A stretch of 64,000 nucleotides of DNA, from NCBI RefSeq assembly GCF_000067165.1, contig NC_010162.1, positions 6,703,001 to 6,767,000 on the forward strand, given 5' to 3'. A program made the translations under genes and the position numbers. Below are positions 57,377 to 64,000 of the stretch, piece by piece. Position 1 is the first letter of the stretch; each line of letters opens with the position of its first letter. The notes under the pieces are model-generated. The model was not told the DNA's origin. It saw only the letters and a list, made by a program, of their open reading frames with translations, and made no database searches. This stretch comes from Sorangium cellulosum So ce56. Lineage in GTDB: Bacteria > Myxococcota_A > Polyangia > Polyangiales > Polyangiaceae.

Positions 57377-58003
57377 ACATAAAACCTAGTATTCCATCTC
57401 GAAACGCGAATCAAGCCGCTTTGCCATGACTTCGACTGGGACGTAGGTGTGGAAGAGCGGTTAATGCGGACGCTTCTCCCACGTTGGCTTCGCGTGCGGG
57501 CCCTGTAGGTGCCCCCCGCCTGGTCTTGGGTCACGCACGCACCGTGGTTGTGTCGCCGTCGCTGTTGTCGCTGTCGGCGATCTGCGGCGATCGACGCTGA
57601 TGACGGTCGCCCTACGCACGCCATAGAGCGGCGCCTTCATGGCGCTGATCAGGCGGTGACACGCCGCGGACGCGCCGAGATCCGTCCATGGTGGTTCGTC
57701 GAATCCCTGGCGACGAAAAGCTGCTCAACTCGGGAGTTCTGCTCGACCCGGGTTGAAGGCGGCGCGACCCGGGTTGAAGGCGGCGGATATCGCGGACGGA
57801 CTCGCCGTGACCGATCATGACAGCGAAGCCCGGTCGTCGTCGGGCCGGTCACCGAGAGGACGGATAGATTCCATCGTCTGCCTTGAGAAAGCGCCGGAAG
57901 CGGCCAGCAGGCGCGAGCGCATCCGCCATGGACGGTCGCCAGGCTCCATGAACCGAGCCAGACACGCCTCGTGCCCGCGCACCAGCGCCTATGGCAGGAG
58001 CAC
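57377..58003. other. Long noncoding interval
   Basis: More than 600 bases (840 up to the next gene) between the P450 start and the FAD monooxygenase end. I see no convincing gene. It holds two tandem elements at 57744-57785 and, at its right, the terminator of the monooxygenase transcript (58004-58057). Short open frames here lack codon bias and ribosome binding sites. Confidence 0.5.
57744..57785. repeat. Two 21-base tandem units with ACCCGGGTTG core
   Basis: Two perfect consecutive units (57744-57764 and 57765-57785), each starting CGACCCGGGTTGAAGG. The core ACCCGGGTTG (57746 and 57767) is a one-base variant of the dispersed ACCCAGGTTG element and is fully palindromic in its centre (ACCCGGGT). 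Confidence 0.75.
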
Positions 58004-58057
58004 AAAAAAACAGAGCGCCCATTCGACGGTGGGGGGGAAACCGTCACGGGCGCTCTG
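58004..58057 (-). terminator. Intrinsic terminator downstream of the FAD monooxygenase gene
   Basis: On the minus strand a strong hairpin (outer 10-bp stem CAGAGCGCCC/GGGCGCTCTG at 58011-58020 and 58048-58057, inner 6-bp stem GACGGT/ACCGTC at 58025-58030 and 58040-58045) is followed by seven T residues (the A run at 58004-58010). It lies about 160 bases past the stop of the monooxygenase gene. This is the clearest classical terminator in the window. Confidence 0.8.
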
Positions 58058-58219
58058 CTTGCGTCTCTTGCAGGAGGTGAGCCAAGGACGTCCCTGCCTG
58101 ATTTCAGATGTTTTTCCTACAGCAACAGACGTGCACCTTTCGGTTGTGGAATCGTAGCGTGCGGCGCTGCGAGCGGAGCGTGGCGGCCTTCGGCCACCGA
58201 CTCGCCGCAACCGCGCCGA

Positions 58220-59521
58220 TCAGCTGGAGCCGTTCCGCTCTCCCGGCGCCTCCCGTCCCCCGTCGACGCCCCACGACGGCCGGGCGTTGAGCTCCTCAAC
58301 GTCGGTCCCAATCATCTCCGTGTAGCTGCGACCCATCGCCTCGAGCTCGTCGCTGCTCAGCACGTCCTCGATCCGGGCGAAGCCCGCCGGCGCTCGCTGC
58401 TCCACCGTCGAGAGGACCCGGTCGGCGCCCATCGCTCGGTTCGCGAGGACGAGGGAGCTCGTCGGCGGACGGCGCGCAGCTTCATAGGCGGCGAGCGCCT
58501 CTTCGGGGGCGCTCGTCTGGGCGAGGTGCCAGGCCAGCACGCGAGCATCGAGGATCGCCTGGGAGGCCCCGTTGGAACCGACAGGGTACATGGGATGTGC
58601 AGCGTCGCCGAGCAGGGTGACCCGGCCAGCGCCCCACCACGGCAGCGGATCGCGATCGTTCATGGGATACTCGAAGATGACGGGCGCCGCGGCGATGAGC
58701 GCCGGAATGTCGAGCCAGGAGAAGCGCCACGCCGCGAAGTGGGGCAGCACGTCCTCCAGGCGTCCTTGCCGGTTCCAGCTCCCCGGCGCGACCGCCGCCC
58801 CCTCGTGCAGCCGCACCTCCGCCACCCAGTTGATCGCGGCCCGGCCGCGGAGCTCCGCGCGGCGGGAGATGGGATAAGCGACGAACTTGGCGGCCAGGTT
58901 GCTGCCGGCCATGATCATGCTGCGCCCCCCCAGGAACGGCTCGCCCTCGGTCACGCCGCGCCACATGTGAATGCCGTTCCACCTGGGCGGCCCCTCCGCC
59001 GGGTGGAGCTGCGCGCGAACCACGGAGTGGATGCCGTCGGCCCCGACAAGCACGTCCGCAGGGACCACGTCGCGCTCACCGGTCCGCCGATCCCGCACCG
59101 TGACCTGCACGTCGGACGTCGTCTGCTCGAACTTCTCCACCGCCAGCCCGACGCGCACGCTGGAGGCCCCCAGGCGCCGCTGCACCGCCGCGAGCAACAT
59201 CAACTGGAGCTCACCACGGTGGATCGACACCTGTGGCCAGCGATACCCAGCGGAGATACCCCGCGGATGGCCCCAGATCCGACCCCCGAACCGATCGTGG
59301 TGCACGAGCTCGGCGGTCGGGATCCCTGTCGCCACCAGCGCGTCGGCGAGGCCAAGCTCCATCAGCTCTCGCACGGCGTGAGGGAGGAGGTTGATGCCGA
59401 CGCCGAGCGGCCTGATCTCCCGCGCGGCCTCCACGACGCACGCATCGATGCCGGCCGCGTGCAGGCTCAGGGCCGCCGCCAGCCCGCCGATCCCCCCGCC
59501 CGCGATCAACGCCCGCATCAC
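58220..59521 (-). CDS. FAD-dependent aromatic-ring monooxygenase
   Basis: 433 residues. Group A flavoprotein monooxygenase signatures: GGGIGGLAAALSLHAAG (dinucleotide fold, residues about 8-24), VLVGADGIHSVVR (DG motif) and VTLLGDAAHPMYPVGSNGASQAI (GD motif, FAD ribityl contact). It resembles salicylate hydroxylase and 3-hydroxybenzoate 6-hydroxylase relatives, which use NAD(P)H and O2 to hydroxylate aromatics. It is cytoplasmic. The gene is monocistronic, ends before a strong terminator and is divergent from the ferritin-like lipoprotein gene. The substrate is unknown. Confidence 0.92.
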   Translation of the reverse strand: MMRALIAGGGIGGLAAALSLHAAGIDACVVEAAREIRPLGVGINLLPHAVRELMELGLADALVATGIPTAELVHHDRFGGRIWGHPRGISAGYRWPQVSIHRGELQLMLLAAVQRRLGASSVRVGLAVEKFEQTTSDVQVTVRDRRTGERDVVPADVLVGADGIHSVVRAQLHPAEGPPRWNGIHMWRGVTEGEPFLGGRSMIMAGSNLAAKFVAYPISRRAELRGRAAINWVAEVRLHEGAAVAPGSWNRQGRLEDVLPHFAAWRFSWLDIPALIAAAPVIFEYPMNDRDPLPWWGAGRVTLLGDAAHPMYPVGSNGASQAILDARVLAWHLAQTSAPEEALAAYEAARRPPTSSLVLANRAMGADRVLSTVEQRAPAGFARIEDVLSSDELEAMGRSYTEMIGTDVEELNARPSWGVDGGREAPGERNGSS

Positions 59522-59619
59522 GCGACGCTCGCACGGCGCGCCGGACGCGGCAACGACGCTCGTGGCGCCCGCGACCGCGGCGCCGAATCCGGGTAAGATC
59601 CTGGAACGAGGGACATACC

Positions 59620-61242
59620 ATGCGATTGCTCGTCTCGATGGACTCTTGGGGTGCGAGGCTGCTCTCGGTGCTGGCGATCGCGCCTGCGCTGAGCTGCGGT
59701 GGAAACGTCACGTCCGGTGAAGCCTCGGGCGGCGGCACAGGTGAAGGCGCCTCCAGCAGCACAGGTGAAGGCACCTCCAGCAGCACAGGTGAAGGCACCT
59801 CCAGCAGCACAGGTGAAGGCACCTCCAGCAGCACAGGTGAAGGCACCTCCAGCAGCACCGGAGGCCTGCCACCGGAAGGGTTTCCGTTCGCTTGCGACGA
59901 TCCGGAGCCCATCGTCGTCGCGGACCAGAACACCGGGTACGTGCGCTGCGCCGACGGCTGGATCCACCGCGCGGAGGTCGTCACCTGTCCCAGCCCGCTC
60001 CCGCGTGCCAAGGCCTGCGCGGACCCGAGCGGCGCGACGGGGAACTGCACCTCCGACGCCGACTGCACCGAGCAGCCACACGGCTACTGCAACGTCATGA
60101 CCGGAGGCGAGGTGGCGCCAGGGTGCTTCTGCCAGTACGGGTGCACGACCGACGCCGACTGCGGCGAGGGGCAGATCTGCCTGTGCGGCGATCCGGTCGG
60201 GCGATGCGTGCCCTCGCAGTGCACCAGCGACCAGGACTGTGGAAGTCTGCTCTGCTCCAGCTACGTCCTGCACCCCGGATGCGGCGGGACCGCCTTCGCG
60301 TGCCAGACGCCCGCCGACGAGTGCGCCAGCGACCAGGACTGCTCAGGGGACGAGCAATGCTCGCTCGAGGCCCTGCGGCACACCTGTACGGCACAGATCT
60401 GCGCAATCGGCCGGCCTTTCCTCGTGGAAGGCGTCGTGCGCACGGCGCAGCCCGCCGCGCGCGACGACTGGCGGACCGCCGCTCCGGACGCGCCGCCTCG
60501 CCTGGAAGAGCTGTCCGTCGAGCAACGGGCGGCCCTCGCCGAGCACTGGACCCGCGCCGCCCTCCTCGAGCACGCGTCGATCGCCGCGTTCGCGCGCTTC
60601 GCGCTGCAGCTCCTGTCGCTCGGCGCGCCGCCGGAGCTCGTCGGCGCCGCGCAGGCGGCCATGGGCGACGAGGCCGACCACGCGCGCACGTGCTTCGAGC
60701 TGGCCAGCGCGTTCGCCGGCCGCGGCGTCGGCCCAGGGCCGCTCGCCATCGACGGCGCCCTCGGCGGCGAAGGCGCCCGCGAGATCCTCGTGACGACCCT
60801 CCGCGAGGGGTGCATCGGCGAGACCATCGCCGCGATCGAGGCGGCAGAGGCCGCCCTCCACGCGACCGATCCAGCGGTACGGCGCGCGCTCGAGAAGATC
60901 GCCGAGGACGAGACGCGGCACGCCGAGCTCGCCTTCCGGTTCGCGGCCTGGGCCCTCGACCGCGATCCTTCCCTCGCGGGCGCCATCGTCGACGAGCTCG
61001 CCGCGGCCTCCGCGGAGCTCCGCGCCTCGAGCGAGGCCAGCCACGGCGGCCCGCTGCTCGGCTTCGGCGTGCTCTCCCCGCAGCACCGGCGCGCGATCCG
61101 GGAGCGCGCGCTCGCTCAGGTCATCGCGCCCTGCGCGCGGGCGCTGCTCTCGCGCGGCGGCGGCAGCATCGAGCGCAGCCGCCCGCGCCCGGCGGACGGC
61201 CGTCAGCGCGAGGAGACCGACAGCTTGGCGACGAACAGCTGA
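59620..61242 (+). CDS. Exported ferritin-like lipoprotein with repeat linker and Cys-rich modules
   Basis: 540 residues. The signal ends near APALSCGG (lipobox Cys). A linker of GEGTSSST repeats (about 40-80), encoded by a 24-base tandem repeat, is followed by Cys-rich modules with CTSDADC, CTTDADCG, CTSDQDCG and CASDQDCSG (about 145-260). The C-terminal 230 residues look like a ferritin-like helical bundle: EHASIAAFARFALQLLSLGAP, GDEADHARTCFELA, EGCIGETIAAIEAAEAA and EDETRHAELAFR carry the E, ExxH, E and ExxH ligands of a di-iron site. So it may be a surface oxidase or metal store. Its 3' end overlaps the next convergent gene by 40 bases. Confidence 0.8.
   Translation: MRLLVSMDSWGARLLSVLAIAPALSCGGNVTSGEASGGGTGEGASSSTGEGTSSSTGEGTSSSTGEGTSSSTGEGTSSSTGGLPPEGFPFACDDPEPIVVADQNTGYVRCADGWIHRAEVVTCPSPLPRAKACADPSGATGNCTSDADCTEQPHGYCNVMTGGEVAPGCFCQYGCTTDADCGEGQICLCGDPVGRCVPSQCTSDQDCGSLLCSSYVLHPGCGGTAFACQTPADECASDQDCSGDEQCSLEALRHTCTAQICAIGRPFLVEGVVRTAQPAARDDWRTAAPDAPPRLEELSVEQRAALAEHWTRAALLEHASIAAFARFALQLLSLGAPPELVGAAQAAMGDEADHARTCFELASAFAGRGVGPGPLAIDGALGGEGAREILVTTLREGCIGETIAAIEAAEAALHATDPAVRRALEKIAEDETRHAELAFRFAAWALDRDPSLAGAIVDELAAASAELRASSEASHGGPLLGFGVLSPQHRRAIRERALAQVIAPCARALLSRGGGSIERSRPRPADGRQREETDSLATNS
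59740..59859 (+). repeat. Five 24-base tandem repeats (GEGTSSST)
   Basis: Five consecutive units beginning GGTGAAGGCACCTCCAGC encode GEGTSSST (the first reads GEGASSST). Four are nearly identical at the DNA level, so the number may vary by slippage in steps of eight residues without frame loss. They form the linker between the lipid anchor and the Cys-rich part of the ferritin-like lipoprotein. Confidence 0.9.
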
Positions 61243-62669
61243 CCGTCCTCGGCCTCGACAGGGCAGTTCAGGAGCGCGAAGTCGGCGCCGGACGTGCCTG
61301 CGAGGAACACGTCCGTTCCGGAGACGGCGAGCGCCAGGATCCGCTGGAGCGTAGGGCCGCCGAGCGCGCCCAGCCACTCGACCTCGCCGTCCGTGGCCCG
61401 GAGCCGCGCGAGGAAGGCGTCCCCCTCGCCGGCCTCCCCGCCGATCTCGACGTCATCGATCTTCATCTGCTGATCGAAATGCCCGGCCACGACGATCTTT
61501 CCGAGCTCGTCGACGCCGACGACCTGCGCCGATTGGGCCCCGCTGCCCCCGAGCTGCTTGGCCCACGTGGCGGCGCCGCTCCGGTCGAGGTGCGCGGCGA
61601 AGCCGTCCTCTCCGGTGGAGACGATCTCTCCCGCGAGATCGATCTGCCCCTCGAACGAGCCCGTCAAGACGACGCCCGCCTCGTGCATCGCCACGGCGCT
61701 GGCGCGCTGATCGCCGCGGAGAGCGGAGTAGTGTCGATACCAGACGTCCGCCCCCTCGGCGCTCCATCCATCGCAGATCCACGACGCCGGAAACGACGCC
61801 AGGAGCGCGTCGACCCCGTCCGAGGCCGCGCCGCCGGGCGGCAGCGCGCTCTCGAAGCCGGGGAAGCCCACGTTCACCCGGCCCTCGAAATCGGCGATCA
61901 CGAAGGCGTCGCCGGAGGCCACACGGAGATCGCGAGGCAAAAAACGCGCCCCCTCACGGCCCGCAAAGACGCCGCCGCACGGATTCAGGAGGGTCTGTGC
62001 ATCGTAGCTGGAGAACCCGATGTCGAGCCCGCCCTGGAGCGACGTCAGGACGAAGACGCGGTCGCCCTCCGCCGCAACCGCCTTCGCCTCGTCAAGACCG
62101 CTGGACCCGTGCGTCACGCACGCCGCTACCCCGCCGGGATCGCTCTTGTCGAGCCGCGCCACGAACGCGTCGCCGGCGCCCTCGGGCAGCCCGCAGTCCG
62201 CGCCGAACGACAGGCTGCCCGTGAAGTCGCCCGCCACGTAGACGCTGCCGCCGTCCAGCGCGATCGCGGTCGCCTGGTGGACGTGGGTCGCGGTGTCGTT
62301 CTCCGCGTTCCCGAAGCGCTCGCTCCACACGTGGTTCCCGTCCCGCGCGAGGTGCGCCACGAAGACGTCCTTGCCGGCGCCGCCCGCCGTGAGCGGGGCG
62401 CCGCCGGCAACGGTGAGGTCCCCCTTGAAGCCGCCCGCCAGCCACAGGGTGCCGTCCTCGTCGGCCGCGATCCCGCCGAGCGTGGTCTCGGCGCCACCGA
62501 AAGACATCACCCACTGGCACGTATAGCCGGGCTCGCTGAACGAGCCGCCCCCGACGCCTTGCTCGTCGATGAGCTGAATGCCCACGATCTCCGCGCAGCC
62601 CGCGCTGCTCGCCGCGACGAGAGAGCTCGCCAGCCACAGCCGAGCGCGCCTTTCGAGCCTCATCGTCAT
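61203..62669 (-). CDS. Beta-propeller-like surface lipoprotein
   Basis: 488 residues. The lipoprotein signal ends SAGCAE (lipobox Cys). The mature part is a series of repeated blades of about 45-60 residues with patterns like DGTLWLAGGFKGDLTVAG, GGSVYVAGDFTGSLSFG, AGVVLTGSFEGQIDLAG and KIVVAGHFDQQMKIDD, each with a V-A/T-G-x-F motif. This is the SBBP-type beta-propeller seen in many myxobacterial exported proteins. The function is unknown. Its ATG shares one base with the stop of the upstream gene (TGATG), so the two are coupled. Confidence 0.85.
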   Translation of the reverse strand: MTMRLERRARLWLASSLVAASSAGCAEIVGIQLIDEQGVGGGSFSEPGYTCQWVMSFGGAETTLGGIAADEDGTLWLAGGFKGDLTVAGGAPLTAGGAGKDVFVAHLARDGNHVWSERFGNAENDTATHVHQATAIALDGGSVYVAGDFTGSLSFGADCGLPEGAGDAFVARLDKSDPGGVAACVTHGSSGLDEAKAVAAEGDRVFVLTSLQGGLDIGFSSYDAQTLLNPCGGVFAGREGARFLPRDLRVASGDAFVIADFEGRVNVGFPGFESALPPGGAASDGVDALLASFPASWICDGWSAEGADVWYRHYSALRGDQRASAVAMHEAGVVLTGSFEGQIDLAGEIVSTGEDGFAAHLDRSGAATWAKQLGGSGAQSAQVVGVDELGKIVVAGHFDQQMKIDDVEIGGEAGEGDAFLARLRATDGEVEWLGALGGPTLQRILALAVSGTDVFLAGTSGADFALLNCPVEAEDGQLFVAKLSVSSR

Positions 62670-63454
62670 CAGAACGCCCCGACGACGGAGCCACCGACGA
62701 CGCCCGGAGCGAGCTGGAGGCGGGCGGTCGCGCGCGGCCCGTCCGAGGGCAGCGTCAGCCAGAGGACGGCCGTGCCGGCGAGCGCCACGCTCGCGGCGAT
62801 GAACGAGAAATCGGACACGGTCGCATACGACATCGCCTTGCTGGCCAGATCGGGCACCGGCTGCGCGCAGTCCCGGTAACGCCTCGGATTCGCGCACGCC
62901 GTCTTCGCCGCGTCGTCGACCTTGTCCCACGTGGAGATCGCCAGGCCACCGAAGGTGCTTCCGAGCGCGATGCCCGCCAGCGTGAGCCCGCCCGTCACCC
63001 ACATCAGGCTCCGATGGATCGGATCCGGCCTTGCGCCGTAAGGCGTCGGCCTGCGCGGCTCGATGTCGCCGGTGGAAGGCGCGGCATCCTGCGCTGCCGC
63101 GCTGGGCGCGAGCGCCCTCACGGGGACCTCGACGGCCTCTTCCGGCCGCGTCACCTCGACGTCGCGCGCGACGGCGTACCTCGCGGGCGCGGCCGCGATG
63201 ACCTTGCGCTTCCCCGGCTCGACAGGGCGGGCCGCGCTGGCCCCTTTCGCGGCCACGCCGTCGCGCGTCACCGGGAGCGCCTTCACCTCCTCGGACACCT
63301 CTGCGGCGCTCTGCTCGGCCCGTGCCACGCCCGCCTGCGCCCAGGTGGCCAGCGTCACGAGGAGCCCGACCGCCGGCCAACCGAGCCCCCTTCGCCCCGC
63401 GCGCCCCACACCCTTTGCGGAGCGCCGGGAGCCTCTGCTGTTCGCTTCAGGCAT
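62669..63454 (-). CDS. Exported membrane-anchored protein of unknown function
   Basis: 261 residues from the ATG at 63454. A cleavable signal or anchor reaches to about residue 50 (VGLLVTLATWAQAGVARA). The middle is Ala/Val/Glu-rich and unstructured, followed by two hydrophobic segments near 150-175 (LMWVTGGLTLAGIALGSTFGG) and 215-235 (FSFIAASVALAGTAVLWLTL) with a Cys pair in between (ACANPRRYRDCAQ). Proteins with this two-TM layout often accompany surface beta-propeller or kinase genes in myxobacteria. It is translationally coupled to the propeller lipoprotein. The family is unidentified. Confidence 0.7.
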   Translation of the reverse strand: MPEANSRGSRRSAKGVGRAGRRGLGWPAVGLLVTLATWAQAGVARAEQSAAEVSEEVKALPVTRDGVAAKGASAARPVEPGKRKVIAAAPARYAVARDVEVTRPEEAVEVPVRALAPSAAAQDAAPSTGDIEPRRPTPYGARPDPIHRSLMWVTGGLTLAGIALGSTFGGLAISTWDKVDDAAKTACANPRRYRDCAQPVPDLASKAMSYATVSDFSFIAASVALAGTAVLWLTLPSDGPRATARLQLAPGVVGGSVVGAF

Positions 63455-63852
63455 CGAGTCCCCTGGAAGGTCGGCGAGCGACACCTGCTTCAGGTCCCCG
63501 CGCTGGACCACGACGACCGATAACAGGGCACCGCGACGAGCGCCAGACGAAAGACCCCCGCGCCAGCCGCCACGCCGCGCTCCTTGCGCGCCCCTTGCGT
63601 GCGCGCCCCTTGCGCGCCCTTTACGCCCATTGCGCCCTCTGCGCCGTGTTCGCGCTTCGACGCACGCGGCCTTTGCGCTAGCGTTCCGCTCTCGGTTCCT
63701 CGCGGTTCCTCTCGTTCCTCGCGGTTCCTCTCGTTCCTCGCGGTTCCTCTCGTTCCTCGCGGTTCCTCTCTGTTCCTCTCGGTTCCGGTCTCGCCCCTCG
63801 CTCCAGGTCGTCGAGCGTGCCGGCTGGAGCGCCCTCGCGAACAGGTGCCCTG
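63455..63852. other. Noncoding interval with simple repeats
   Basis: About 400 bases between divergent genes. It contains repeats of CGCGCCCCTTGCG type at about 63584-63640 and the 19-base tandem repeat at 63695-63770. I see no gene or RNA. Promoters for both flanking genes should lie here. Confidence 0.5.
63695..63770. repeat. Four 19-base tandem repeats
   Basis: GTTCCTCGCGGTTCCTCTC occurs four times in perfect tandem (63695, 63714, 63733, 63752), continued by degenerate copies to about 63786. The unit itself is two related halves (GTTCCTCGCG and GTTCCTCTC). It lies upstream of the partial gene at 63853. Confidence 0.9.
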
Positions 63853-64000
63853 ATGTCCTCCGTGCCAGCCCCCAAGAAGACCGTGCCAGCCCCCAAGAAG
63901 AAGCGGTCCAAGAAGAGCGCGCGCTCGCTGCCTCGCAGGGACGAGGAGTGGATCGGCGGCTTCTTCTCCCTGCGCGCGTTCGTGCACGAGGGCGACGACG
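63853..64000 (+). CDS. N-terminal part of a hypothetical protein
   Basis: An ATG at 63853 opens a frame that runs off the right edge; 49 residues are visible. It begins with a repeated basic stretch (VPAPKKTVPAPKKKRSKK), then SLPRRDEEWIGGFFSLRAFVHEGDD. The DNA encoding PAPKK is itself duplicated. The weak AGGTG nearby is a possible ribosome binding site. The product is unknown; the Lys-rich start suggests a cytoplasmic nucleic-acid- or membrane-contacting tail. Confidence 0.6.
   Translation, partial: MSSVPAPKKTVPAPKKKRSKKSARSLPRRDEEWIGGFFSLRAFVHEGDD

Noticed and set aside
56198..59521. P450 and FAD monooxygenase as part of a biosynthetic gene cluster
   Set aside because: No polyketide, peptide or terpene synthase lies within the window, and 840 noncoding bases with a terminator separate the two genes.

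Overview
The window is very GC-rich with long, tightly packed reading frames. It carries several traits typical of large myxobacterial genomes: many lipoproteins with low-complexity linkers, a MYXO-CTERM-like C-terminal tail on a matrixin protease, a stand-alone Ser/Thr kinase, a sigma-54 enhancer-binding protein, and a RAYT-type transposase with dispersed short repeats. I infer a Sorangium/Polyangium-like myxobacterium. The genus is an inference; no rRNA, tRNA or other marker is present. I saw no prophage and no CRISPR array.

Layout. 0-8 kb: the end of a Kazal-like secreted protein, a thioredoxin/TPR lipoprotein, small membrane and unknown proteins, a DJ-1/PfpI remnant, an OPT-family oligopeptide transporter, and a coupled proline-rich/Cys-rich gene pair. 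8-16 kb: an exported isochorismatase-fold protein divergent from a LysR regulator, an RsbR-like PAS-PAS-STAS protein, a SsuB/SsuC-type ABC importer without a binding protein followed by an aldo/keto reductase, and a TetR-alpha/beta hydrolase operon with a double palindrome over its start. 16-31 kb: a three-gene operon with a matrixin protease, an FKBP lipoprotein, a class V aminotransferase, a protein kinase, TerB- and Sel1-like proteins, a three-gene nucleotide-sugar set (nucleotidyltransferase, DegT aminotransferase, LegB-like dehydratase), an EEP-family hydrolase and a cysteine synthase.

31-39 kb: a four-gene inorganic-carbon locus (SulP transporter, DabA and two NuoL/NuoM-like membrane subunits), then an ECF sigma factor coupled to a one-TM putative anti-sigma factor. 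40-44 kb: a sigma-54 activator without a sensor domain, divergent from GTP-type PEP carboxykinase, whose upstream region has a good -24/-12 sigma-54 element. 44-52 kb: a seven-gene operon for a Hyf/complex-I-like membrane complex whose large subunit lacks the NiFe cysteine motifs (Ehr type), led by a degenerate receiver protein.

52-64 kb: MazG, a lipoprotein whose linker and stop codon contain copies of a dispersed repeat, the RAYT-like transposase, a cytochrome P450, an FAD monooxygenase, an exported ferritin-like lipoprotein, two coupled surface-type proteins, and the start of one more gene at the right edge.

The most unusual thread is a short dispersed element with core CAACCTGGGT (reverse ACCCAGGTTG). 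It occurs about 18 times in clusters between 15.8 and 57.8 kb and flanks the RAYT-like transposase in inverted orientation. It may be an undescribed REP/RAYT-type system of this lineage.
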